Below are positions 45,801 through 56,830 of a stretch of DNA of 64,000 nt, piece by piece. Source of the stretch: Cryptomeria japonica (Eukaryota; Streptophyta; Pinopsida; Cupressales; Cupressaceae); assembly GCF_030272615.1 (NCBI RefSeq), contig NC_081414.1, positions 821,189,896 to 821,253,895 on the forward strand, given 5' to 3'. The position numbers were made by a program, and so were the translations under genes. Under the pieces are notes generated by a model. It saw only the letters and a list, made by a program, of their open reading frames with translations, ran no database searches and was not told the origin of the DNA. How positions within the stretch are numbered: the stretch's first letter is position 1; each line of letters begins with the position of its first letter.

Positions 45801-47099
45801 TTACTAGGATGGGAACAACTGGCAGAACATTGATAGCATTCATCCCAGTCTCTCCAAGCTCAAAACCCAACTGTCTGCTATTTGGCTGAATAAGGAAGAG
45901 GATTCTCTGATTTGGAGATATAACCCCAAAGGTACCTTTACTATATCTTCGATGTATTGTATCCTCTCCCCCTCCCCTCCTATGAATCCTTTCTAGTCTA
46001 AAGCTTGGTTAAAAGGGCTCCTATGAATCCTTTCTAGTCTAAAGCTTGGTTACAAGGGCTAACTCCTAAAATCAATATGTTCTTCTGGACTATTCTCCAG
46101 AATAAGATCCTTACTATTGACAACCTTAAATGCAAAGGTTATGCCCTTCCAAATAGGTGTGTGTTGTGCTTTCAAGAGGAAGAGTCAGTGGACCATCTTG
46201 CCCTCCACTATTCTTTCTCAACCTCTGTTTGGGAAAGCTTCCCCAAAAGCTTTAGTCTTGCTTGGGTGTTTCCTAGTAACATCAGAGATTTGTTCTCTTC
46301 CTAGCAAATCCATTGGACCAACTCCTTTCTGAGGTATATGTGGCAGCTCTCTCTGCCTCACATTTTGTGGGGTCTCTGGAAGGAAAGAAACAACCGAATT
46401 TTCAGGGATGTGTCCTTAAATCAAGACATTGTTTTTCAGAAAATTCAAAGGGCTATTCAGAAAAATATGGGAACTATGGAGGTCTCTTGTTACTCAAACA
46501 ACTCTTTGGAGTCAAATATCTTAAGAGCCTGGAATATGAAGATCACTGATGGTCATAATATCAGTCACAATAAAAGGCTTGAAGTTAAATGGCAAACCCC
46601 TCCCCATGGTTGGCTTAAAATCAATTTTGATGGAGCAGCCAAAGGAAATCCAGGTCCTTCAGGCTGTGGAGCTATTCTCAGAGATGACAGAGGCATTTGC
46701 AAAGGTATGGTTGTTGTCCCTAGTAGCATTCAAACCAATCATAAGGCAGAAGCTATGGCAGCCCTTCAAGGCATTATTCTAGCCAAAAAATGGAACTGTA
46801 CCCATCTCTGGATCGAAGGGGATTCCAACAATATAATTAAGTGTCTCAATGGGACCTCTCAGACCTCTTGGTCGATCCACAATATAATTTTTTTTGCCAT
46901 TGAAATCATCAGAACCTTCAAAAAATGCCACATATCCCATATATATCGGGAGGCCAACTGTTCTGCTGATTGGGCTGCTAATGTGGCGGTGAAGAATGAT
47001 ACAATAACCATGTGGACAGGTGAGAGCAGTCTTCCCAGAGATGTAAGACAAATCATAATAATTGAAAGATATCAAAGTACCCCAAAGAATCTTGACTGA
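42868..47099 (+). pseudogene. LINE-G ORF2: endonuclease, reverse transcriptase, RNase H
   Basis: Without one 41-base tandem duplication (45977-46017 and 46018-46058) the frame is 1396 codons long. Endonuclease (42868-43600): SWNLRGLN, IQETKM, GDFNMP, GSDHFPI, so all main catalytic motifs are present. RT (about 44200-45000): SPDGFPMLFFQEFW, FRPISL, KLDLSKAYDRVDW, GLRQGDPISPILF and FVDD (44935-44946). A Cys-rich RVT zinc-binding region lies about 46080-46220. RNase H (46590-47000): INFDGAAKGNPGPSG, HKAEAMAAL, WIEGDS and REANCSADWAAN, giving all four acids. Premature stops, all TAG: 43813, 45028, 45040, 45700, 45805, 45994, 46302. It nicks DNA and copies element RNA at the nick. Starts 2 bases after ORF1 stops. 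Confidence 0.92.
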
Positions 47100-47310
47100 C
47101 AAGGCAATTATGATATGTACTAAAGTAAGCACTTCAAGTTACTTCGATAATGAGGGAATTACTCATTATAACATCAAAATTAGCAGAACGTGCATTATAA
47201 CTTGTCAAATCAATAATGCTACGCACGCTTTCTGGGCTTTTGTTTTAGCTTCGAAAAGCTTTCTATTTCACCAGCTCTGTAACTTGAACTTGACTGTGAG
47301 AAACGACACC

Positions 47311-49023
47311 ATGGGCGGAAATAGGAGAAGATATGAGCCAGGAAGTTGCAAGGAGTGGAAACAGAAAGAAGAGGTGTGGGAAATTTTGCAGAAGGGTGGT
47401 CTTTCGAGCTTCCTTGAGAGACTCCATGGTCATGATGGAAAGATAACCAGCTTCTTCTGCAAAAATTGGAACAAGGGCAAGCTTAAAATGGGCGACCAAC
47501 TGGTGGAAATTGACAAAGAGTTAATAGCTAAAGCTACGGGACTCAAAAGGGAGGGCTGCAATTTCTACAGAGACAGGAAGGTCAGCAGGGAAGCCATTGA
47601 AAGGTACCCAGTCACAGAGAAAGAGAAGAAAAGACTGGTAAATTTGAGCAAAACCTATTACCCGCCTAGGGCTTTTGCAAAGCCCTGGCAGGAAATTCTC
47701 TTTGTTTTAATGAGGTATATAACTCTAGATGGCAGGTTTACAAAAGTATATGGATATCACTTTGTCCTCTTAAATCATTTTAGGCATAACGATAAGGTGA
47801 ATTTCCCTTATTTCTTGCTCTATTCTATGAATGCATCCCTAAAAGCATATAAAGAAAATCCTCGGGGTGACACTACAATGCACCAGGGACTTATGGTCCT
47901 CATTTATGATCATCTAAAGGCCAGTAAAATCAATCAAATGCAGCTCTTTGTGGATTTGGAAGAAGAAATGTCTGATTCTGATTTCTCGAAGGAGGAGGAT
48001 TCAAATAATGATTCCTCGACTAAAAATAAGGAAAGCTCTGACGACTCAGAGTATGAGAGGAGCAAGAAGAGGAAATCAAGACCCGCTTCTTCTAAGAGTA
48101 AAAAACCCTTGATTAGTATTTCTTCGGAAGAAGAGGACTCTGATTTCCCTAAGGAGAAGAAGAACCCTAAGGGAGTGCTAAAGGGAAAAAGTAAAATCCA
48201 AGCCCAACCTAGGAAGAAGCAAAAGAAAACAGAGGAGACTGGCAAAGATTCAGAGGACACAGGCAAGGAACCAGAAGAGGACAAGCAAACAAGAACCCTG
48301 AAAGCTGAACAAAGCCTAGAGATGGAGACTATGGAGGAGACCCTCAGGGCCGTTGACACTATTTCTGCCCTCCATATTGCTAAAGATGAACAGATAACCC
48401 ATGGTAAAGTTACTCCTTCTCCTGGTCCTCACCCCGAGGCCTTAAAGGGTTTTATGAAAACCATTGAATGGCTTATTGATGAGAATAAGAATATTGTGGA
48501 TGAATACAAAAAACTCTGCAACAGAGTCATGATCCTGGAGACCATTAACATTGGAGAGGGGAACACTATGGCCAATTATATTGAAGATTTGAAGAACACA
48601 ATTGCCAAAGCGGAAGACATCAGAGATGCCTTTAATCCCCGGTTTGAGAAAATTGAAAAGGAGATACAGGATAGAAAAACCCTAGAGGAAACTAACGAGA
48701 AAACGCTCTCGGATACAGTTGCCAAAGTGGACAAGATAGAGGAGTGCCTCAAGAACATTGCGGAGCAGAGTCTCAGCATTCTGAAAATCTCAGCCAACAA
48801 CACCCATACCCTCATCAGCAAGCTCGATGATGAAAAGGAAACCTAGGAAATTGACCTAGATGCAGAAGGAACCGGGGAAGCCCAAAGTCCCAGAACTCGC
48901 ACCCGTGGAAAAAGGAAGGAAAAGAAAGTGAATAAGGACCTGGAGGAGCTAAAAACAGTTGGAGCGACCTATGATGAGCGGGTGACTAAGGCAGAGGATC
49001 TGCTAAAGAAAATTACTATGTAG
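47311..49023 (+). pseudogene. LINE-G ORF3: unrecognised protein with coiled coil (570 codons, one TAG)
   Basis: I do not recognise the family. The frame is open upstream to 47062, but ATG 47311 lies in a strong start context (GACACCATGGGC), so I start there; ORF2 ends 211 bases earlier. It runs to TAG 49021 with one internal TAG at 48844. Visible layout: residues 1-215, a compact mixed region (SFLERLHGHDGKITSFFCKN, EIDKELIAKATGLKREG, PWQEILFVLMRYITLDGRF); 216-345, very acidic and Ser-rich blocks alternating with basic clusters (RSKKRKSRP, PRKKQKK; nuclear-signal-like); 375-510, long amphipathic helices typical of coiled coils; then a basic tail (RGKRKEKK). The first region faintly recalls plant 'putative transposon protein' domains; that is a guess. 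It is within the LINE's target duplications and before its 3' end, so it transposes with it. Confidence 0.75.
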
Positions 49024-49186
49024 TGTCTCCTTGGGTTCTTTGCTGTTTTTTGTTGTTTAGCTGTTTTTTCTATTCGCTGGTTTTTTGGACCAGTCGCTTT
49101 GTATGAGGACTCTGTTGTCTCAGCTTTCTATTTTATCTATGTTGTAATGGTTTCAGGTCCGTAAAACCTGTTTTTCATTCAATCAG
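49024..49186 (+). other. LINE-G 3' untranslated region
   Basis: 163 bases, T-rich, with 'gtaatggtttcaggtccgtaaaacctg', a small inverted repeat CAGGTCCGTAAAACCTG (CAGGT/ACCTG). No AATAAA and no poly(A) before the duplication. It belongs to the element, because the target repeat follows at 49187. Confidence 0.8.
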
Positions 49187-49205
49187 AACAATCAAACATG
49201 TAAGT

Positions 49206-49607
49206 TTAAAAAAATCATATATTATATCTATTAAAAAAATTATATTTTATTAATATTATACTTTCACACAATTAAAATTGTAATAATGAAAAAGAAATCT
49301 ATTATTTATTTTAATTTAAATTAATTTGTGAAATAATGAAAATATTTAATTTTGTAATTAATATATATAATTTATCTAGTTTTAATATAGATTATTTTTC
49401 GTTAATTAATATTATTAAATAAAACTTTAAAACAACTAGTAGGGCATGCTCCATCATAAACAAAAACAAGCCCTCAACAAATTAATCTGAATATATATGA
49501 ATTGAGTATATTTCCTTCATATAAGAGCAAAATAAGATATGTGTATCACATCTGTGTCAAACTATATCATATATGTATATATATGTATATGTATATGTGT
49601 GTGTGTG

Positions 49608-49640
<33 letters not shown>

Positions 49641-50828
49641 GTATGTATATATGTATATATATATATATGTATATATGTATGTATATATATATATACATAT
49701 ATGTATATATATATATGTATATATGTATATATATATGTATATATGTATATATATGTATATATGTATATATGTATATATATATAAAGTCACAAAACTCTAT
49801 AAAAATTAGATATACACATTAATACACATACATTTTCTGTATATATATAAAGCCACAAAACTCTGTAAAAATTACATATACACATTAATACACATACATT
49901 TTCTCATATTAGTTTTTAGTGATTAATATTATTTGCAAGATAGGAATCAAAAATATCATGAAAAATATTGTTTGCAGGGAATCAGGAATATTCCAAATAG
50001 GATATATAGACATATACACATTCCATCTACTAACTTGAGACATTCATCATGCGACTTTTATATCTTAGCAGATAAAACAAAAGCTTCATTTACTCTTACC
50101 TGTTTTGTAGATCACATTAATAAGGGTGATGTATGTAACAATATCAACAAGGCATTCAGTTATGGATAAATGAAAAAAGTTCCAGGCCTTGTTTGTGTTT
50201 GTTGATTTACAAAGAAAATTAATGGATTGAGTGAAGTACACAAAATTAAATCATTTACTACATATCTAGCTCTACATTTACTTTATATCTAGCTCTACAA
50301 TATAATTTCACTGTTGATGGATGTCCATATCCTTTGTCAAGGTCAGAACTGGAAACTACAGCCTCACCTAGATATAGTCATGAAATTTCTTCACTCCTTC
50401 AAAACTTTCTTAATCAACCATGTTTACAGCAAAATTAATAGGGAGTCCAATGAAGTGGCAAATAAAAAAGTAGATGGAATCTTTAATATGTAAACTCTAG
50501 ATTTTTTTTCCTTTAGAGGGCCTATTCTGGCGATCTAGGATCACTTGAGCTGGCCGTAATAAACCCCTCATAGAATAATCAAAATGGATCTATGCCCAGA
50601 CAAAAAATTAGTCAAAGGTATTGATCAAATCTAGGTAATTCCCCCACTCAGGCTCACCTAACCAATGAAGGCGTAAAGATTTATTTTCTAGCAGGTGAGT
50701 ATTGTTGACTTTTCTTTCTTTTATCTATGAATTTGTTAGACTCTTATGTTTTTATTCTAGCTCAAGCATGATTTAGACAGATCCTTACCAACATACAAAA
50801 TGCACAACCAGAATAGGATGATTGGAAA
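49206..50828. other. AT-rich flank with microsatellite, no gene
   Basis: 49206-49555 AT-rich. 49556-49780 is a (TA)n/(GTATAT)n microsatellite. 49783-49848 and 49849-49905 are a 66-base tandem duplication ('aaagtcacaaaactctataaaaatta...acattttct'). 49906-50828 has no convincing frame; the 78-codon ORF at 49933-50169 shows no motif. Confidence 0.7.
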
Positions 50829-51360
50829 TTGTTGATGACATGCACAAGCAAGGAGCTTACACCCATTCAAAATGAACAATTTATCAAATCAATACACCTA
50901 TTGTGTACAAATGACATGGTAAGGAGCCATAACAAAAAAAATGTTACAAAATTGAATCGTCTAGTTGTAATTAGCGAAGCAACAAACATTCGAAGTCGAC
51001 CAAATGCTAAATTTGAGGATGAACAACTCGAAAAACAAGTTCTACTATGTAAAGGCCAACAAATAATGCTAACAACAAATATATGGACCAAAGGAGGCCT
51101 CACAAATGGAGCTCTAGGTGAAGTACTCAACATTGTGTATCAATATGGATCTAAGCCACCAAATATTCCAGTATATGTAATAACAAGAATTGATAACTAC
51201 ATTGGGCCACCATGGAATTCGATAGATCCAAAAGTTGTACCAATAACTCCAATATCGCTGGGAAATAGAAAATAGGTCCCACTTAAGATGGCATGGGCTA
51301 TAGCAGTCCACAAATCCCAAGGATTAACACTCTAGAAGGCAACGATTGATATAAGAGCAA
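50829..51360 (+). pseudogene. PIF1-like helicase, C-terminal fragment
   Basis: 148 codons open (50829-51275), a TAG, then the same frame to about 51360. Segments typical of the C-terminal half of PIF1-family helicases: QQIMLTTNIWTKGGLTNGALG, then DNYIGPPWNSIDPKVVPI, and, after the stop, PLKMAWAIAVHKSQGLTL (superfamily-1 motif with H-K-S-Q-G), followed by a second TAG. The Walker A/B half is absent. PIF1-type helicases are part of Helitron RepHel proteins and also occur alone; no Rep motif is seen here, so origin is open. Lies convergent to the RPA fragment 200 bases away. Confidence 0.8.
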
Positions 51361-51380
51361 TTGAAAGGCAAGGCTTGACA

Positions 51381-51564
51381 TTTACTATCTATTGTATTAT
51401 GTAGGGGTAATGACATTTTCATTGTATTTACAACTTTATGTTGATTCTATTTACAATTGCATGTTGCCTTTAAGGCTTAGCTCTTGCATTAGGGGGATTT
51501 AATGTCTGCTATATTATATAGGGGTAATTAGATCCTTAACTGTATTTACAATTGTGTGTTGGCT
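51381..51564. repeat. Imperfect direct repeat between helicase and RPA fragments
   Basis: Two units of about 100 bases (51381-51480 and 51499-51575) share 'tat.tattatatAGGGGTAAT', 'tgtatttacaa' and 'ggctttaagg.t'. It lies between the two convergent fragments and may be their old 3' sequences. Confidence 0.55.
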
Positions 51565-51980
51565 TTAAGGTTGGGGGCTTGTATCAGTACACATTTCTTT
51601 TATTTTCTCAAGAAGTATAGTGACCTCTAAGGAAAAATCTAGTTGCTTTGCCTTGGTGATGGTAACCTTCAACCGTTCTTCATTATTATATGTTTTATTT
51701 CTGAATGTTAGGCTCAAGAGGAATTGATTATATGTCACATTTTTTATAACCTCTGCAGTGCTTTTCTTGGCATTCTCATCGAATTGAAGCATGTATAATT
51801 TTTTTGTAGGCATGCCCATAAGTTTTGTTGCCCCTTCATCAAATGCAATTGCCCATATTGTATCTGTGTGGTTCTGCAGGTTTGTCTGGAGGATGTGTCT
51901 ATAGTTACACTCAGACAGGGTCATGTTACACTTCGAACAATACCAAGTTCCTTCTTCAGTCTCCTCTAATCATTTCTTAC
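51565..51980 (-). pseudogene. RPA1-like (RPA70) C-terminal zinc finger and OB fold, interrupted by Cop-5
   Basis: Minus-strand frame of 119 codons ending at 51565. It carries the DBD-C pattern of replication protein A large subunits: EEGTWYCSKCN, then CNYRHILQTNLQNHTDTIWA, AFDEGA, LMGMPTKKLY, FRNKTYNNEERLK and DFSLE...LLEKIKEM. Upstream codons up to 51980 give T-E-E-G-T-W-Y-C-S-K-C, preceded by a TGA. Cop-5 enters at CTTAC (51976-51980); past Cop-5, 63586-63600 supplies K-P-C-K, so the first Cys of the zinc finger lies on the other side. RPA binds single-stranded DNA; RPA-like genes are carried by many plant Helitrons. The stop and missing DBD-A/B make this a pseudogene. Confidence 0.82.
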
Positions 51981-52819
51981 TATTGGTATTACGGATGTGT
52001 TGCATTAGTTTTTTCATTGATGTCAACACTTATCCTTCTTGAGATCTATGGTTATGTTGAACCGGCACATTGTTGTTCACCAGCAAGTTCAATGACTTAT
52101 GCACAGTCACTGATATATCCTCACTGATAAGTTATATTGTTCACCGGCATGAAGAATGACTTGTTATCATCTAGAGATCACTTGGTTATGTCAAAGACAT
52201 GGTTTGGATATTTGGTTTTGGTATTTTGGTTATTGGTCTAATCGGGTTGACATATTTGTTGTTACTAGCAAATTGGTCTAGGTTATGCACTGACACACAT
52301 TATCTATTCCAGATCAGCACGACACGATATGGAGGTGATTTATTGATTGGATATTATTGTTGTAAATGTATTAAGCCAACATGATGCATCGCATCTTGAT
52401 TCATTTGTACTTGATCTAATTGTAATATTCTTAGTGAGCCGACCTACACATTTGGTCTTAGGTTTTGGTATATATGCAAGATCTCATTTGTGAGATAAAT
52501 GTAATAGAAAGGAACATGTAATAGGTATATGGTTTTGTGACATGGTATGTGCGAATATTGAAGATCATATGAGCAGACCATAAAGAAGATTCAAGGAAGG
52601 TTTGAAGGTGATTATCAGAGCTTAACTAGTACTGAATCCAGCATTGGAGATGCTACTTTGAGCAGTACATTATCATTGGATTTAACCATCCAATTGTAGT
52701 CAGTGTGACTCCTATTTTGTGATTGAGCAGTGAGCTCTAGGCGATTTGCCTTTCTGCATGTGTAGACCCCATTTATGTACACATACTATATGCAGTAGTA
52801 TCATCTGATTGTGGGTAAG
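51981..52819 (+). repeat. Cop-5 5' LTR, first part
   Basis: Begins TATTGGTATTACGG (TGTTGG in the 3' LTR, so the terminal TG has become TA). Ends with GTAAG (52815-52819), the left duplication of sLTR-F. Confidence 0.93.
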
Positions 52820-55563
52820 TGTGAGGCCCTACCCCGACTCAGTTTGACATTTTCAGTTATTTGCATATTGAGACTATTATGGATGCTTTATTTTATGCTT
52901 TATGGACGTAGAACTTATATGATTCCATGATTTGGATCACACTGACATATGTTGATGCTTTATTTCATGCATGATGATTATGAAACTTTAGATATGTTAT
53001 TAGAATAGAATTACATTATGATGGTGAATGTCATTATTGGAAATTTGCAGGACTTCATTTTGATGATAGAAAAATGATGCTTATTTATGAATGGTTCAAT
53101 TTTGGGAAATTATGTTAATTGCTTATGTGAAATTGAATTTGAAACAAATGAGATATTGAATTATTGTTGTCAAATGTATGAGTGTTTGATGTACAATGAA
53201 ATCCATGTATTTGATTATGTATAAATGTGAATTATTTGGAATTACTAATGTGTTAATTGAGATGCGCAGGAAGATTATCCATGTGACCATGGAATTTATA
53301 TGGAGAACCAAGCCTAGACCAATGTACGTTTGTTAAGCCGGGAGTTGTCTATTTGGAGAGACAACACCCCATTGTAATGTATTTTATTTGTGAAGTGTAT
53401 GATGCTTGAGTGTTAAAATTAATTTATATGTATATGTGTAATCCTACAAGAGACAAATTCCATGTGTGATTTTTTTATATTGTATTTTTATTGTGTCACT
53501 TGGCACATGTGCTGATTAGTGTCATTAATTTGTGACTTGTCTCTTGGAGGGAGTTTTGTTTCTACCAAAGCCATTCAAAAAACATGAGTGTGGTCCCAAA
53601 TTTGCCTTGGGTAGGGAGTCTTGGGAGTGGTCAATTCAAGTTTGACCCGTAGGTAAACTTCAGTTGGGTTTCCAAAGGGTTTAATGGACTCCTAGGGTGA
53701 GTTTTAAGGCTTTTCCAAAGGTCCAAAGGGTATACCTATGGGTTAGGGGTATTTTGAAACATGTGGCTTCTCCCATGTGACTATGTAGTCACTTCAAAAA
53801 GTGATATTTCCAAGATGAACGAAAATTCAACTTAGAAGGTTCCTCCTAGGATAGACAACCTTCTCTTTTGATGTCAAACCCTCTTCCCCATCTTCTTCCA
53901 CCTTTTCCCTTTCCAATTTTGGTAATGTGTAAGAGTTTGGGAAGGGCAACCAATGGGAACTCACACCTCACCCAAGGGGTTGGGAAGTGTGTGAGAGGCC
54001 TTCTTAGGCAAGAATTTGGAGACTTAGTGAGTAATCACCCACTCTCCATTTTTGGAGATGATGCTTTGAATTGAGAATTTAGTAGGAGAATAGAATTTTT
54101 GGAGGAATTTTGGAGAAAAGTTTGTGTGGAATTGGGCAGCTCATCCCCAACTAATTTTAGCAAACCTATTGGCAGGATAAGGTTGGTTTCTTCTTACCTC
54201 CTCTTGTTTATGTTGTATGTGTTAGTTATGTTGTTTTGTAGAAGAAAAGAGTTGCTTGTAAAGAAAGTGTTTTATTGAGTTTTTGTTGAAGTAAAGAATG
54301 TGTAGTTTTCTTTTCTATGTGTTTTGTTTTGTGTTCTTGTTGTTTTTTTGGGAGTGTCCAAGATCTCCTACTCTTGGGAGGGTAGGAAGATCTTGGGGTG
54401 GAAGGAGTATGACAGCCATGGGTGAGAGGCTCTCCTTATGGAGAGTGATCTCAAGGGTGTCCTTTGTGACCCTTGTTGCATAGCCTTGTGTATGCATTTG
54501 GGGGTCATAAGGGGAGTAAATATGGCCTTGAGCCTTTTGGGGGGGCATAAGGATTGTGGAAGTATTTTGTTGCATTTGTATTGCCATGAGGTGGCTTGTG
54601 TTGTATTTTGGCATGCATTCTCCCCATTGGTACTTGGTCCATTTCCACCCATGGAAGAGTCACCATGAATGTGGTGAAAGTGTAGCTTGGGATGGGAAAT
54701 TTGTATGTGAATGTCTTCCCATGTTTGTTGTGGAATTGCTTGTTTGTAACCCGTCTAGTGCTTGGTTCTCCAAGCTCGAGGGTGGCTTCTAGTAAGCCTA
54801 GGTTGGGAGGTGAGCTCTCCATGGTCAAAGATGTGTTTTATTGCAGGTTGCATGGGATGGGAAAAGAAGGATTGAAGAGTTATGTGGCTGTTTTATGTTG
54901 CAGGAAAAAAAAAGTTAATATGATAATGTATTCTCTTTTGGAGTTGTAAAGGAAAAGAGAAAAAAAGAGCTAGATTGTGTTATTTATAAGGAAAGAGGAT
55001 TATGTATTCAATGTTAGCTTGTAAAAGAAGGAGATAGTCAATGTTGTATTTATTTTTCCAAAAAGTAAAGCAATGTATTTCTATTCCATGGAAAGGAAAA
55101 TGTAAATGTTTTATTGCCAAAATCTTTGTGTTCATATTTACTTGTATTTAGATTGCAAAAAAAAAAAATATGTATGTTGTTCTCACTCTAGTTAGGGTTG
55201 CAAAGGAGTGAAGGAATGTACTAAATAGGGTATGAATCTTCATGATTTACAAAAGGGAAAATAAAAGAAATTTTTTTTTATCAAATGCAAATTTAAGATT
55301 TCTGCACCTAGATGTAGTTTATTACTGCATGTTCCTTATGTTAATAAGCTGCTGCAAATAAATAAACCAGTTATGTATTCCTCTTTGAATAGCAGAAATA
55401 AAAAATTTCTATAGGAGTCTATTTTTCCTTTCAAAAAAAAAAACACTTAGTTTTAGGTTTATTTTGTTATTCAAAAGGATAACATTGTTAATTGCTAAAT
55501 AGAATGCCTTGTTAGTGTTAAAAAAAAAAAAAATGTGCTTACTTGAGTAACAATTAACCATAT

Positions 55564-55566
<3 letters not shown>

Positions 55567-55658
<92 letters not shown>

Positions 55659-55781
55659 CATATTTAAACATTAAGTATCATTAGAAGAATCTGTTTTTAA
55701 AAAAAAAAAAGATATATTTACAGATCTGGTTTTACTAAAAAAAAAAAAAAAGAGGAAACTAACCCTCTTGCTAATTAAGCC

Positions 55782-55862
<81 letters not shown>

Positions 55863-55928
55863 ATATATATATGTAGATATACACACACATATATATATAA
55901 ATATATATATATATATGTGTATATCTAC

Positions 55929-55960
<32 letters not shown>

Positions 55961-56090
55961 GTAGATATACACATATATATATATATATAAATATATATTC
56001 CTTATGGGAAAACTGTCCAGCTTCAGAAATAAAATTATATATAATCCTTTACCAAAATATATATATACATATAAATAAATATATATATAC

Positions 56091-56121
<31 letters not shown>

Positions 56122-56196
56122 CATATATGTATATATACATATATATATATATACATATATGTATATATACATATATATATATACATATATATATAA
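55567..56196. repeat. AT-rich microsatellites in sLTR-F
   Basis: A pure (TA)n run of more than 80 bases at 55567-55652, then compound (TA)n/(GTATATATAC)n tracts at 55785-55990 and 56056-56196. The long Tyr/Ile 'ORFs' here are by-products of the repeat. Confidence 0.95.
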
Positions 56197-56344
56197 ACTG
56201 AAGAAAAGAAAAGAAACATATTATAAATTTCTTTGAATGTTTAAACTCTGTTTTCAAAACGAAATAAGCAAGTGAAAATATATTACAAATTTCGGAGGGT
56301 TTCAACCCTGTTTTAGCGCTAAGTAAAAAATGTTTAATGCAAAG

Positions 56345-56720
56345 AACTGCGCGTAGACCACGCGGGGGCCGCGCTCTAGGGTGGCGGCAGCCGCAGCCTG
56401 CGGCACCGGTAGACTGCGGGCGGCGACGTTCGCAGCCTGCGAGGGGCTGCAGCCTGCGGGCGGCGCCGTCCGCAGCCGGCGGTGCCCCGCGCTGCGGGCG
56501 TTTCCCCCCACCGCTCTGCCTCCTCCATTCCCCTCCGCAACCCGCGTGACACTCAAGATAAAAAAAAGAAACGGCACTTGGGTTTGGGTTGGGGTTTCCT
56601 CCGCTCGACCCTCCCTTCGCCCATCCGGCCGACAGTTAAAAACCAACGCATTAAAAAAAAAAATAAAGGGGTGAGGGTTCGGCTGCGGGTTCGGCCCTGC
56701 ACGCGGTTTCCGTGGCCGCC
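56345..56720. other. GC- and CpG-rich island in sLTR-F
   Basis: A sharp change from AT-rich flanks to about 70% G+C with many CpGs. 'cgcagcctgcg' or 'gcagcctgcgg' recurs four times in 56390-56460, each close to its own inverse complement. Could be a promoter of the LTR or a captured piece. ORFs across it on both strands lack motifs. Confidence 0.8.
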
Positions 56721-56830
56721 GACCCACCCTGCACACAACCCACACACACACAAGTTTGAAAGAAAGAAAAAAAAAAAAGGGACCTCACACACCCAGCTCA
56801 TAACAAAAAGAAAAGGATGATATCAAACTT

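Larger units (their letters stand above)
41090..49186 (+). mobile_element. LINE-G: near full-length plant L1-type LINE with three ORFs
   Basis: Bounded by a perfect 19-bp duplication, AACAATCAAACATGTAAGT, at 41071-41089 and 49187-49205. The 8.1-kb insert holds ORF1 (41114-42865), ORF2 (42868-47099) and ORF3 (47311-49023). Only 24 bases precede ORF1, so the 5' end may be slightly truncated. There is no terminal poly(A); the last bases are TTTTTCATTCAATCAG. ORF1 and ORF2 are 2 bases apart. All twelve independent premature stops are TAG. L1-type assignment rests on the endonuclease, RT and plant RNase H order. Confidence 0.93.

Noticed and set aside
47062-47310. Upstream in-frame extension of ORF3 overlapping the end of ORF2
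   Set aside because: The ATG at 47311 has a much better start context, and the extension overlaps the conserved RNase H end. A longer form cannot be fully excluded.
47934-48821. Minus-strand ORFs of 141 and 81 codons
   Set aside because: Antisense shadows of ORF3; Ser/Leu-rich mirror of its acidic and lysine blocks.
41114-49023. Reading the TAG-only stops as a recoded amber codon
   Set aside because: Nuclear plant genes use TAG as stop, ORF3 itself appears to end in TAG, and the C-TGG and CAG contexts fit deamination.
49502-49822. Open frames rich in Tyr and Ile on both strands
   Set aside because: They are translations of the (TA)n/(GTATAT)n microsatellite; no start context or motif.
50829-51980. 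Calling an intact Helitron
   Set aside because: Only the helicase tail and an RPA fragment are seen, on opposite strands; no Rep domain, no TC/CTRR ends.
53868-54949. Cluster of short ORFs on both strands in sLTR-F
   Set aside because: Overlapping in several frames, no motif, in an LTR-like insert; G-rich composition explains the open frames.
55671-56305. Several ORFs of 60-140 codons on both strands
   Set aside because: Same cause: AT microsatellites in sLTR-F.
56302-56820. ORFs of up to 149 codons over the GC-rich island
   Set aside because: GC-rich DNA lacks stops in all frames; the products are Pro/Arg/Ala-rich without a known domain.
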